A stretch of 64,000 bases of DNA, taken from NCBI GenBank assembly GCA_965204525.1, contig OZ241994.1:124001-188000 (forward strand), in the 5' to 3' direction. The position numbers and the translations under genes are program-made. Under the pieces are notes generated by a model. It was not told where the DNA came from. It did not search any database and saw nothing but the letters and a program-made list of their open reading frames with translations. This document shows, one piece after another, positions 17,614 through 26,196 of the stretch (the stretch's first letter is position 1; each line of letters starts with the position of its first letter). The stretch is from Bin5 sp965204525. GTDB lineage: Bacteria; Chloroflexota; Anaerolineae; Caldilineales; Caldilineaceae.

Positions 17614-18996
17614 ATGAATGAACCGGCTTCCGGCGCTGTGGCCGCAGGCCCGACGGCGCCCCCGCGCCCGACCGCGCAAAAACGAGTCTTCAATCTGGCC
17701 TGGCCTGTCATCGGCGAGAGCTTCCTCGAGACGATGTTGATGGTCGTCGATACCTGGATGGTCGCCCAGCTGAGCACAGCGGCGATTGCCGGTGTCGGCG
17801 CATCCGTGCAGGTTCTCTTCTTTATCATCGCCGCGCTGGGCGCGCTCAGCGTCGGCAGCAGTGTCCTGGTCGCACAGGCCTACGGCGCCGGCAAGCTTGT
17901 GGAGGCGGCGCGGCTGGCGCGTCAGTCAATTGTCTGGAGTATTATTCTTTCTCTCCCCCTGGCACTCACCGGGTTTTTCCTGGCCGGTCCGGTAATCGCC
18001 CTGTTCGGCGTTGAGGCGGACGTGGCCCGCATCGGCAAGGAATACCTGCAAGTCACGATGGCAACTGTCGTCGTGCTGATCGTACTCATGATTGGCGGAG
18101 GCGCGCTGCGGGGTCTGGGCGATTCGCAGACCCCAATGCGGGTGACGGCTCTGGCCAATTTCGTAAATGTTTTCTTGACCTACGGACTGATTTTCGGCGT
18201 GGCCGGGCTGCCAGCGCTTGGAGCGGTAGGCAGCGCCTGGGGAACCTTTCTCTCCCGCTTGCTCGCTGCAGTCCTTCTCCTGATCGTAATGTGGCGGGGA
18301 CGACAGGGCGTCTCCATTTCCGGGCGCAGCAACTGGTTGCCCGAAATCAGTGTGGCCTCCTCTGTGCTGCGTATCGGCGTACCGGCCGCTCTGGAGCAGC
18401 TTCTCACCTCTGCTGCCTTTACATCGATGACGGCAATCGTCGCCACACTGGGCACTGCGGCCCTGGCCTCCCACCGCATTGCGTTCAACGTTCTTTCCTT
18501 GTCCTTTCTGCCCGGCTTTGGCTTCGCAATTGCCGCCACGGCCCTGGTTGGGCAATCTATCGGCGCGCGCGAGCCGGAAGAGGGGGCGGAAGCTGCGGCC
18601 ATCGCTACGCGCTGGGCAGTTGTTTGGATGGCCGCTATGGGAGTCGTCTCCTACTTGCTGGCAGAGCCGATTATGCGACTGTTCAGCCAGGAAGCTGCTG
18701 TCGTACGCGATGGCGTTGCCGCGATAAGGGTGGTGGCCTTGGCCCAACCCTTCTGGGCAGTACTGTTTGTTCAGTCGGGCGCGCTGCGCGGAATGGGCAA
18801 TACAAGCTTTCCCCTGCGAGCAAATACCGGGGGCATCTGGTCTACGATGATAATCGCTTGGCTGGCGGTAAACTATCTCGATGGCGGCATCGCCCACGTG
18901 TGGGGTGTCTTTCTCATCACCTCTCCTGTCATGGCGATTGTTCTCTGGAAACGCTTCAGACGGGCCGTCGGGGAGTGGTCGGACCAGGTGGAATGA
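17614..18996 (+). CDS. MATE family efflux transporter
   Basis: A 460-residue polytopic membrane protein with about 12 hydrophobic helices in two similar halves, the MATE architecture. Helix 1 carries F-N-L-A-W-P-V-I-G-E-S-F-L-E-T and M-V-D-x-W-M-V-type sequence. Later parts include V-G-S-S-V-L-V-A-Q-A-Y-G-A-G and its second-half counterpart A-A-T-A-L-V-G-Q-S-I-G-A-R, the paired motifs of Na+- or H+-driven multidrug exporters. The substrate is unknown. The hydrophilic first 25 residues are Pro/Ala-rich. It is followed 82 bases downstream by the YigZ-family gene. Confidence 0.92.
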   Translation: MNEPASGAVAAGPTAPPRPTAQKRVFNLAWPVIGESFLETMLMVVDTWMVAQLSTAAIAGVGASVQVLFFIIAALGALSVGSSVLVAQAYGAGKLVEAARLARQSIVWSIILSLPLALTGFFLAGPVIALFGVEADVARIGKEYLQVTMATVVVLIVLMIGGGALRGLGDSQTPMRVTALANFVNVFLTYGLIFGVAGLPALGAVGSAWGTFLSRLLAAVLLLIVMWRGRQGVSISGRSNWLPEISVASSVLRIGVPAALEQLLTSAAFTSMTAIVATLGTAALASHRIAFNVLSLSFLPGFGFAIAATALVGQSIGAREPEEGAEAAAIATRWAVVWMAAMGVVSYLLAEPIMRLFSQEAAVVRDGVAAIRVVALAQPFWAVLFVQSGALRGMGNTSFPLRANTGGIWSTMIIAWLAVNYLDGGIAHVWGVFLITSPVMAIVLWKRFRRAVGEWSDQVE

Positions 18997-19078
18997 GTCT
19001 TCTGTCCCTATCCTCCTCACTCTTTCTCATGGCCGGGTACTGGATCCTTCTTGAACACGGCCAGACAGGCGCCAGCAA

Positions 19079-19699
19079 ATGAACCAGGAGTATTCGATAC
19101 CCGCTGCACATCACAGAGTCGACGAAAAGATTCGGCGCAGCCACTTCATTACAACGGTGGGGCCGGCGGGAACCGTCGAGGACGCACGGGCATTCATCAA
19201 AGAAGTGCGGGCCGAGTTTGACACGGCCAACCACAACTGTTGGGCCTATGTCGTCGGCCCGCCGGGGTCGACGGGCCATGCCGGCATGAGCGATGACGGA
19301 GAACCCCACGGCACCGCCGGCAGGCCGATGCTCACTGTCCTCCTTCATTGCGGAATTGGCGACATTGTCGTGGTGGTTACCCGTTTCTTCGGGGGCGTAA
19401 AGCTTGGCAAAGGGGGACTGGTGAGAGCCTACAGCGGGGGCGTCAAAACTGCCCTGGACTCCCTGCCTCAAATAGAGAAGATGCCAATGGCGGAAGTGGA
19501 GGCTGTCATCGGCTACAGCGAGGTGACCCTTTTTCAGCGCATGTTGCCTGAGTTTTCCGCCCAGGTCGTGGATTCCAACTTCGCTGTCGCGGTCTCTTAC
19601 CGGCTGCAAATGCCGTCAAAGCACGTGGACTCCTTCAAGCTTCGCTTGGCCGATCTGACGAATGGTCAGGCACAGGTGGTTGTTTACCAAGCGGACTGA
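19079..19699 (+). CDS. YigZ/IMPACT family protein
   Basis: A 206-residue member of the YigZ (IMPACT, UPF0029) family. The N-terminal domain has S-x-F-I-T-T, A-R-A-F-I-K-E and the signature D-D-G-E-P-H-G-T-A-G-R-P-M, then V-V-V-T-R-F-F-G-G-V-K-L-G-K-G-G-L-V-R-A-Y. The C-terminal half is the EF-G-like domain of these proteins. The bacterial function is unclear; the eukaryotic IMPACT protein regulates translation through GCN2. The length is normal. Its last 65 bases overlap the end of the convergent HAD hydrolase gene. Confidence 0.93.
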   Translation: MNQEYSIPAAHHRVDEKIRRSHFITTVGPAGTVEDARAFIKEVRAEFDTANHNCWAYVVGPPGSTGHAGMSDDGEPHGTAGRPMLTVLLHCGIGDIVVVVTRFFGGVKLGKGGLVRAYSGGVKTALDSLPQIEKMPMAEVEAVIGYSEVTLFQRMLPEFSAQVVDSNFAVAVSYRLQMPSKHVDSFKLRLADLTNGQAQVVVYQAD

Positions 19700-20450
19700 C
19701 ATCGACTCGAATCTCATCAACTGAGTTCAGAATCAGGTCGGCCAGCGACCCGAGCGTCCTCCTGCTGCCGACCCCCGTCAGGACGCCTACTGCCAGGCCG
19801 GCGCCCGCTGAACGGGCCATACGAAGGTCGGCCTCCGCGTCCCCCACCACCACGGTCTCCGCTATGGAAACATCAACTGCTTTCGCCGCCGCCAGCAGTG
19901 GGTCGGGCGCCGGTTTGTGCCGGAATGCACTGTCACCGCAAGCGATAAAGTCTACAAATCGCGACAGGCGAAACCTGGCTAGAGCAGCTTCAGTTGGGCC
20001 GCTGTCGTCGCTGGTAATCACCGCGACGCGAACACAGTTTTCGTGTAATGACGAAAAGAGCGGAGCCAGTTCAGTCACAGGTGAGAGGTCAACCGGGTCG
20101 GCAAGAATCGGCGCAAATCGTCGCCTTACCAACTCTTCACATTCATCCCAGGGCAGCGGGGGATCTGAGAGCTGATGAAGAACCGTTGTCGCCGCACGCT
20201 TTGTGGCTTCGCTGGTGTCCGTGGCAAAAGGCCCATCTTCGTTGAAAGTGCCTGCGACGGCGTCGAAACCGAGAGCGCGGCAGAGCGCAGCCCGTATCTC
20301 GGTCCGATTCGAAAAGGGGGAGAGCAGACTTTCCACCGCTTGCAGAAAGGTCCGGCGCCAACTGGCACTGAAATCGAAAAGTGTGCCGTCCTTGTCAAAG
20401 GCGACGAGCTTGGCGTCAAAGCGGTGTTCGCCAAAGTGGACAAGGCCCAT
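19635..20450 (-). CDS. HAD family hydrolase (phosphoglycolate phosphatase-like)
   Basis: A 271-residue haloacid-dehalogenase-type phosphatase. Motif I is F-D-K-D-G-T-L-F-D-F (nucleophile Asp and acid Asp), motif II is V-A-V-I-T-S-D-D, a Lys lies in F-R-H-K-P-A-P-D, and motif IV is V-V-G-D-A-E-A-D-L-R-M. The helical cap sits between motifs I and II, as in Gph-like enzymes. The substrate is a small phosphorylated metabolite that cannot be named. The first motif begins only about 20 residues after the ATG, so the start is sound. The C-terminal tail of about 20 residues after D-S-V-D-E-I may be partly non-conserved; it overlaps yigZ. Confidence 0.88.
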   Translation of the reverse strand: MGLVHFGEHRFDAKLVAFDKDGTLFDFSASWRRTFLQAVESLLSPFSNRTEIRAALCRALGFDAVAGTFNEDGPFATDTSEATKRAATTVLHQLSDPPLPWDECEELVRRRFAPILADPVDLSPVTELAPLFSSLHENCVRVAVITSDDSGPTEAALARFRLSRFVDFIACGDSAFRHKPAPDPLLAAAKAVDVSIAETVVVGDAEADLRMARSAGAGLAVGVLTGVGSRRTLGSLADLILNSVDEIRVDVSPLGKQPPVPDHSSDRPSEA

Positions 20451-20503
20451 GGAGGGGTGCCGGATTAGCGGAGAGGGAACGCAGGCGAAAAGAGAAACGA
20501 AGA

Positions 20504-22072
20504 CTACTGGGCGTATCCGCCAATGGTGCTGAGAAAGTCCTCGCCGATGACAATTCGCAGATCGGTTGATTCGGGAATCAGCAGGCCGGGAAGCGAATAC
20601 AGAGAGTCCGTCAGATTGAATTGGCGGCCCAACTCCCGCACCAGCGATTCATCCGTATTGTAATTGACGAGAAGGGTATGTTGATAGTCGCTGCGGTCGG
20701 CATCGCCAATCGATACGACGCGCCAGCCGCTGGCCTCAAGTTGCCGGCGCGCAAGGGCGGCGATTCCTGCCTCCCCCGTGCCGTTCAGGATCTCGAGCCG
20801 GACTTCCCTCGCAGCCATGATGCGAACATTGCGATCTACGCCGGCCGCCAGAAGCTCTGTAGAGCCGACATCAGCGTCTGCCCGCGTACGCGGTTGAATC
20901 TGAGGAAGAGGGACGGAAGATGAATCAGCCACCGTACCGGGAACTACCGACGGATCAAAGAACTTCCTGAGTTCAGGACGGATCAGGTCGCGATCGGGGA
21001 GCAATATCCAGGCGCCATTTGCGCTATAGCTTTCCTCACCGTAGCGGTCGTCCAGCACCAAAGTCCTCAGATCAAACGAGTTGGAGCTCACATAGGAAGC
21101 GATTTCTGCCGCGGTTTGCAGAGGCATGTCGGTTCGAACGCTTCCCCACGTGGTACTCAGCAGCTGTGGCGCGTTAATAATCAGCGTCGGTATCATTTCA
21201 GCGTCAAATACCTTTTCCGCAATCGCACGAATCAGTTGCTGCTGCCGCGCGGCGCGACCGTAATCGCTGTCCATGTTTCGGGTACGCGCGTATTTCAGTG
21301 CCGTCTGGCCGTCCAACACCCGTCTTCCAGCCTCCAGATGGAATGTCTGGTATCCGTAGTCAGCAGTCGGATACTCCGGGTCGTGAATGGTCTGGGGCAC
21401 ATCGACAGTGATGCCGCCGATCTCGTCGACAAAGCGTACAAACCCGTTGAAGTCGGCCTGCACATAGTACTGTACCGGTTGACCGATAAAGCTGCTTACA
21501 GTATCCTTGGCCAGCTGTGCGCCTCCCAAAGGATATCCGCGCTGCTCCCCAATGGCATACGCAGTATTGATCTTCGATGTCAGATTATAGCGGGGAATTG
21601 GCACCCACAGATCTCTTGGAAGAGAGATCATGCCGGCTGTGTGCCTTCTCAGGTCAAGAGTGAGCAGTAGCAACGTGTCTGTGCGAGGAGGTTCTTCGTC
21701 GTCGATTCGCTCGTCCGATCCCAACAGCAGAATGTTGATCTGGCTGTCCGATGCATCGGCCTCTGCGGGTACGGGCTGCAACTCGACGTTTTGGGCAGCG
21801 ACCGCTTCCTGCGCGTCCGAACTGCCGGAGTCCACGCTTGCGCTTGACAAGTCGGGAAGATCGGACGTCACTACGGGTACGCTTTTGCGTTGAGCATGGT
21901 CTCGGGCGCGATCGCCGAGGACACTGCCAAGGAGGAAAGAAACGAGCAGGATGAAGGCTGCGAAGAGCCACGCCAACGTAACAACTGTAGAGCTGCGCCA
22001 AAGAAAGGCGCCGACCCGCTTCACTACGTCAGCCCCCCTTAATCTGGTAGGGGCAAAACCGAACTTCGACAT
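20504..22072 (-). CDS. LytR-CpsA-Psr (LCP) family protein with LytR_C domain
   Basis: This 522-residue protein has one N-terminal membrane helix (about residues 30-53), an LCP catalytic domain and a C-terminal LytR_C domain (L-E-I-L-N-G-T-G-E-A-G-I-A). The LCP part shows I-N-I-L-L-L-G-S-D, R-T-D-T-L-L-L-L, S-L-P-R-D-L-W-V-P-I and L-K-Y-A-R-T-R-x-x-D-S-D-Y-G-R. The conserved Arg and Asp bind a polyprenyl-pyrophosphate. Such enzymes link glycopolymers to peptidoglycan or another carrier outside the membrane. The box TATAAT (22087-22082, minus strand) ends ten bases before the ATG, and no Shine-Dalgarno sequence is visible, so the message is probably nearly leaderless. Confidence 0.9.
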   Translation of the reverse strand: MSKFGFAPTRLRGADVVKRVGAFLWRSSTVVTLAWLFAAFILLVSFLLGSVLGDRARDHAQRKSVPVVTSDLPDLSSASVDSGSSDAQEAVAAQNVELQPVPAEADASDSQINILLLGSDERIDDEEPPRTDTLLLLTLDLRRHTAGMISLPRDLWVPIPRYNLTSKINTAYAIGEQRGYPLGGAQLAKDTVSSFIGQPVQYYVQADFNGFVRFVDEIGGITVDVPQTIHDPEYPTADYGYQTFHLEAGRRVLDGQTALKYARTRNMDSDYGRAARQQQLIRAIAEKVFDAEMIPTLIINAPQLLSTTWGSVRTDMPLQTAAEIASYVSSNSFDLRTLVLDDRYGEESYSANGAWILLPDRDLIRPELRKFFDPSVVPGTVADSSSVPLPQIQPRTRADADVGSTELLAAGVDRNVRIMAAREVRLEILNGTGEAGIAALARRQLEASGWRVVSIGDADRSDYQHTLLVNYNTDESLVRELGRQFNLTDSLYSLPGLLIPESTDLRIVIGEDFLSTIGGYAQ

Positions 22073-22081
22073 AATGCAGGA

Positions 22082-22087
22082 ATTATA
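22082..22087 (-). promoter_or_regulatory. -10 box of the LCP gene
   Basis: A perfect TATAAT reads on the minus strand ten bases upstream of the LCP start codon, preceded by T-G-A. The -35 region (around 22105-22110) is poor, which an extended -10 could offset. Transcription would begin within a few bases of the ATG. Confidence 0.5.
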
Positions 22088-22226
22088 TCACGATTTTGGG
22101 CGCGCCGAAGAATTTCCGAAGTAGAATTGCGGGTAAGTGTAACGCTCCCCCGGAACGAAAACTGATCAAGGGGAGAAAACGGCAATCATCTCCTCAAAAG
22201 CCAGCCAATCTTTCCTGTCAACGCTA

Positions 22227-24584
22227 TCAGCGGGGAAGCGGATGGGCATACAGTCCTGACTTAGTCAAAATGTAAAGAATGTCTGTAACCTCATCCAGGA
22301 AGAGACCTCTCAGTCCTGCCAGCGCTATGTCCTCGGCGTCAACAAACTGCTGAATGTAGCGTCCTTCCTTGTCATATACCAGGATGCGCTCATCCGTTGC
22401 GTCGGCCAGAAAGAGCATGCCGTCAGCATGTTCGGCCATCGCAAAGTCGACGAGCAGTCCACCAAGCCCGGGAATCCTCTCCAGGCTGAAAGGCAGTTGC
22501 TGGCCCTCGCGGAACCGGAGCAAGGTTCCGTCTTCACTCAGCAGCCAGATATCCCCGTCGATTCCCATCGCTATCAGCCCGGCCAGATCGCCCCGGACCT
22601 GCTCGTCAAACCATTCAGTCGGCGGGTCATCATAGGCCAGGCCGGCCGGCGAGTAGCGGAAGATCTGGTCCGACCGTTCATCGGCCAGATACAGGCGGCC
22701 GTTGTAAATGCCCAGCTGTCCCACGCTTCCAAGTGAGCTCTGTTCTCTCAAGACCAGATGCGTCGCGCCATCCAGGCGATTGTAACGAAAGACATTGTTG
22801 TTCCGGTCCAATATCAGAAGGCTTGCTTTGTCCTCAAAGCCGGATATGCGCGGTTGCCAGGCGATGTCCACCAACCTGCCCACTGTTACGCCGCCGGGAA
22901 CAGTGTCTCCTTCCTTCAAGATCGCCCCGTTGTCTTCTTCCAGCAGCGTGCGTTCCGGATTGGTGCGATAGTGGAAGATGGCCTGGTGGCCGCTGTCCAA
23001 CACATATATGTCCTGGTTGGATACGACAATTCGTTGTGGCTCCGCATCGGCAGCGTACTCCAGCAGAGGTACATCCAGAGAATATAGCGCCCGGACCTGG
23101 AGCAAGTCCTGAAGTTCGGTGGCAATGACCTCCGACAACTCCTGTATCTGATCGGTTACGCCGATCAGCACGATGGCTTCGTCCAGATAACGCTGCGCCT
23201 CACTCAGTGACGCACGTGCTGTCGCCTTGTCTTCCACCGCCAAAGCCTGCTGGACCTCCAGCAACTTACCGTCGGCCAACTCCACGAGTTGCAGACCTTC
23301 TTCCTGATTGATGCTGCCTTCGCGCAAGAAAGCGGCCCCGACGACAGCCGAAGTGAGCAGTGGGATAAGAATTGCTATCGCAATAATCAGTCTGCGCCGG
23401 TTGCCCTTCGAAGGTGCCGGCGGCGCATAGCCGGGCAGTGCCGGCAGCTGGACGCGTTCCTCAGTCCGATCCGCTGCCGGGCCCTCCGAACTCTGTTGTG
23501 GCTGCGCCTGCTGAATCGGCTCAACCGGGTCTGAAGGCGTGGGCTGGGATGGAGGTGCGGGTTCCTCCGTCCCGGTCTGTTGAGTCTGCTCGTTCTGCCG
23601 CTCCTTGCGTTCAGGCAAGAGTCCTTGAAGGAGGCTGGAAAACCATCTGGACGGCCTGTCCAGTAGGCGAAAGGCGCGCTTGCGCCAGCCGTCTCGCCCA
23701 TTCTGTGGCGGGCGAATCGGAACGGTCAGTTGGTGCTGCATTGTCGTGGCGCTGGGCAAATCCGGACTTGGATCGCTCCCTCGATTATGGGACGTGCCTA
23801 TGTGCGTTGCTCTCTTTTCCCCAGGCACATTGTGAACGGGAGGCGCGGCCCCAACTGCCGTCGGTAGGGGTGTGCCAACCGTCTCTTCCTCACCCTGCTC
23901 CTCGTCCGCGTATACCAGAAGCAGGCCAAGAAGAGGCACGTTTTCGCCCTGTTCCTGGAGATGCATTACCATCTCCTGCATATTGCTCACAGTGGTACTG
24001 ACGACGGCGCCTCCGATAGTCCTGACGTCAGACTGCAGGATCCACTCACTTTCCCCAAGGAAGAGCGCATCACCACTGTTGAGCACATGCCTGTAAGTGT
24101 GTATGTTCGGTTCAGTCTCACCACCGACATTGCTCGAAAAGCGCTCTTCATCAAGGGGGAATTGGTCCAATCGCTGATCCGTAGCGATGAACGCCACGGT
24201 CGGCCCCGCCGAGGCAATGACCAGATGGCCTTGGACGACGGCAGCGCAAATGATCCCGGCCTGCAAATCAATGTCCGGGCTGTTCCGATTCATGTTGCGC
24301 AGTATTTCGTGGGCGTCGGTGATCGCCTGCTTCAGTACTTGGCTGACCGGCCCGCCTGCCGAGTAGTATGTGAGTTCAGCGGTCGCCTGCATCTCACGAA
24401 CGGCGTGGCTGCCGACCGGACTGCTGCCAATCAGTTCGATGAGAATATACAGATTTCCCCTGGCTGCGCGCTCGTCCCCCCAACCCGGTTCAAAAGCTTC
24501 CAGGTGCGCGGCCCGCGGATTGCGGTGGTCCATCAACTGGGCGGAATGGACGCGTGATTGTACTGGAGAAGCTGTGCTTGCCAT
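22227..24584 (-). CDS. PP2C-like domain / transmembrane / beta-propeller protein
   Basis: A 785-residue protein with three parts. Residues 1 to about 230 resemble a degenerate PP2C-type phosphatase: G-N-L-Y-I-L-I-E-L-I-G-S, then I-I-C-A-A-V-V-Q-G-H-L-V-I-A-S-A-G-P-T, and G-D-A-L-F-L-G-E. The acidic metal ligands of active PP2C are not clear. A Pro/Gln-rich linker follows, then a membrane helix at about 400-422 (L-I-I-A-I-A-I-L-I-P-L-L). The outer part has a short helical segment and NHL-like propeller blades with D-I-Y-V-L-D-S-G-H and G-R-L-Y-L-A-D-E-R-S-D-Q. The layout suggests a signalling or sensing protein with an inner pseudo-phosphatase and an outer propeller. I do not know its partner. 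Confidence 0.7.
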   Translation of the reverse strand: MASTASPVQSRVHSAQLMDHRNPRAAHLEAFEPGWGDERAARGNLYILIELIGSSPVGSHAVREMQATAELTYYSAGGPVSQVLKQAITDAHEILRNMNRNSPDIDLQAGIICAAVVQGHLVIASAGPTVAFIATDQRLDQFPLDEERFSSNVGGETEPNIHTYRHVLNSGDALFLGESEWILQSDVRTIGGAVVSTTVSNMQEMVMHLQEQGENVPLLGLLLVYADEEQGEEETVGTPLPTAVGAAPPVHNVPGEKRATHIGTSHNRGSDPSPDLPSATTMQHQLTVPIRPPQNGRDGWRKRAFRLLDRPSRWFSSLLQGLLPERKERQNEQTQQTGTEEPAPPSQPTPSDPVEPIQQAQPQQSSEGPAADRTEERVQLPALPGYAPPAPSKGNRRRLIIAIAILIPLLTSAVVGAAFLREGSINQEEGLQLVELADGKLLEVQQALAVEDKATARASLSEAQRYLDEAIVLIGVTDQIQELSEVIATELQDLLQVRALYSLDVPLLEYAADAEPQRIVVSNQDIYVLDSGHQAIFHYRTNPERTLLEEDNGAILKEGDTVPGGVTVGRLVDIAWQPRISGFEDKASLLILDRNNNVFRYNRLDGATHLVLREQSSLGSVGQLGIYNGRLYLADERSDQIFRYSPAGLAYDDPPTEWFDEQVRGDLAGLIAMGIDGDIWLLSEDGTLLRFREGQQLPFSLERIPGLGGLLVDFAMAEHADGMLFLADATDERILVYDKEGRYIQQFVDAEDIALAGLRGLFLDEVTDILYILTKSGLYAHPLPR

Positions 24585-25008
24585 AGTTGCTCAGTGTTGC
24601 GGCGAAGACCCGGGGCAGAGAAATGCCGCCTGGACTGGCCAATTGGACTCCTTGAGCGTCTCTGGGGTTGTTCCCGCAGCGCCTGCTGGAGACGGTCGAA
24701 TTCTCATTGTACACCCTACACCAATAGCCCACAAGCACCGTTCTGTGCGGGGGATTCCGTGCGTCAAAGGCAAAAGTGCGGTATGATGGCGCCACTGCCG
24801 CGACAGTCAGAGCTGGTCGCTGTCCATCCTCCAAGTTGGCGGGCTTCCAGGAATTCTGAACCCGGATTCTATCCGTAGATTCGGGTGCAGGCCGCAAACT
24901 GGGATCGCATCCGACGCCATCTTTTGACAGACAATTGCATACGAATTCGGGATCCAGGGCCGCTACCATTAATTGCATTCGTAGGGCCGTGAGAACGGGC
25001 ATAAGCCA
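24585..25008. other. Divergent intergenic region with an 11-base direct repeat
   Basis: About 420 bases lie between the divergent starts of the propeller protein and the YchF-like GTPase. AATTGCATACG (24933-24943) and AATTGCATTCG (24971-24981) form a direct repeat with one mismatch 38 bases apart, just before the GTPase gene. TTGACA at 24924-24929 could be a -35 box, but no good -10 box sits at the right distance. Long open frames here are not supported by any family feature. Confidence 0.4.
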
Positions 25009-26082
25009 GTGAGAATCGGAATCGTAGGCGGACCAAATAGCGGTAAGACAACGATCTTCAACGCGTTGACCCGCAGTGCTACCGCCGCGACAGCCTATTC
25101 CAGCGGCCAGTTGGAGGTCCATACCGCGGTAGTGGACGTGCCGGATCCGCGACTCAGCTTCCTCGCGCAGATATTTGCCCCCCGCAGGGCCGTCTACGCA
25201 CAAGTGACCTATAACGACATCGCCGGACTGACCGGCGACATCGGCAAAGAGGGCCAAATTCGCGGCCCTCTTCTGAACGCAATCGCCGTCAACGATGCGC
25301 TGCTGCTCGTCGCGCGGGCTTTCCACGACCCTAACATTCCCCACCCCAATGACAGCGTCGACCCGGGCGCGGACTTTGCGGCGATGGAAACGGAATTCCT
25401 GCTCAACGATATGGTTACGATCGAAGGGCGCCTGGAACGGATCGCTGCCCAGCGGTCACGGGGTCCCGTTGAAGAGCGTCAGCGTCTGGCGCACGAAGAA
25501 GCGCTGCTCACGCGGCTCTACCCGCTGCTTGAGGAAGGGTCCCCCTTGAGAGAGGCGACGCTGTCCGCCGATGAAAAGAAGCTGCTGGGCGGCTTTGGTT
25601 TCCTGAGTCTGAAACCGGTTCTGCGCGTCGTCAACGCAGGCGATGAAGACGAAGAAGACATGTTCTCGCATCAGCTGAATGAAGGGACTTTCTTCTTGCG
25701 GGGACGACTGGAAGCTGAAATCGCACTGATGACGCCGGAGGAAGCTGCCGAATTCCTGGTTGGGTTCGGTATCGTGGAGCAGGGCTTGAACCGGGCGATT
25801 CGGCGTTGTTACCAGCTCTTGGGTCTGATCAGTTTCTTTACAATTGGCGACAACGAGGTGCGCTCTTGGGCTGTCGGTGCCGGATCAACTGCGCCCGAAG
25901 CGGCCGGCATCGTCCACACCGATATGCAAAGGGGTTTCATTCGAGCGGAAACCGTACATTTCGACAGCCTTAAGGACGCTGGAAGTATGGCCGCAGCTCG
26001 CACCCAGGGTCTCTTGAGGCTCGAAGGCAAGGAATACCTTGTACAAGATGGCGACATTCTGAACTTTCGTTTCAATGTCTAA
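25009..26082 (+). CDS. YchF-like (Obg family) GTPase with TGS domain
   Basis: A 357-residue P-loop GTPase/ATPase. G1 is G-G-P-N-S-G-K-T-T, G3 is D-I-A-G-L, and the helical insert between them and the C-terminal TGS domain (E-G-K-E-Y-L-V-Q-D-G-D-I-L-N-F-R-F-N-V) follow the YchF plan. The parts are more diverged than in standard ychF: the loop after G3 has a shortened glycine-rich stretch, and the G4-equivalent reads V-V-N-A-G-D-E-D. YchF proteins bind ribosomes and hydrolyse ATP in stress responses. A second, canonical ychF may exist elsewhere. GTG 25009 begins right at the P-loop strand (M-R-I-G-I-V-G). Confidence 0.82.
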   Translation: MRIGIVGGPNSGKTTIFNALTRSATAATAYSSGQLEVHTAVVDVPDPRLSFLAQIFAPRRAVYAQVTYNDIAGLTGDIGKEGQIRGPLLNAIAVNDALLLVARAFHDPNIPHPNDSVDPGADFAAMETEFLLNDMVTIEGRLERIAAQRSRGPVEERQRLAHEEALLTRLYPLLEEGSPLREATLSADEKKLLGGFGFLSLKPVLRVVNAGDEDEEDMFSHQLNEGTFFLRGRLEAEIALMTPEEAAEFLVGFGIVEQGLNRAIRRCYQLLGLISFFTIGDNEVRSWAVGAGSTAPEAAGIVHTDMQRGFIRAETVHFDSLKDAGSMAAARTQGLLRLEGKEYLVQDGDILNFRFNV

Positions 26083-26196
26083 CGAAAACCTGTATGAGTT
26101 TTCGTACCTCCGAACTTTTGTCCTGAGAGTCAAAGAAAGGTATACTGCGTAACGGTGTTGCGCAGGGACAGCACCGTTGTCAACGAGGAGCGGAAG

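Noticed and set aside
17926..19020. 364-residue open frame on the minus strand
   Set aside because: It lies wholly antisense to the MATE exporter, is rich in Arg, Gly and His, and shows no family feature. The sense frame has perfect membrane helices.
24490..25344. 284-residue open frame on the minus strand across an intergenic region
   Set aside because: It overlaps the starts of two well-supported divergent genes and has no ribosome site or recognisable domain.
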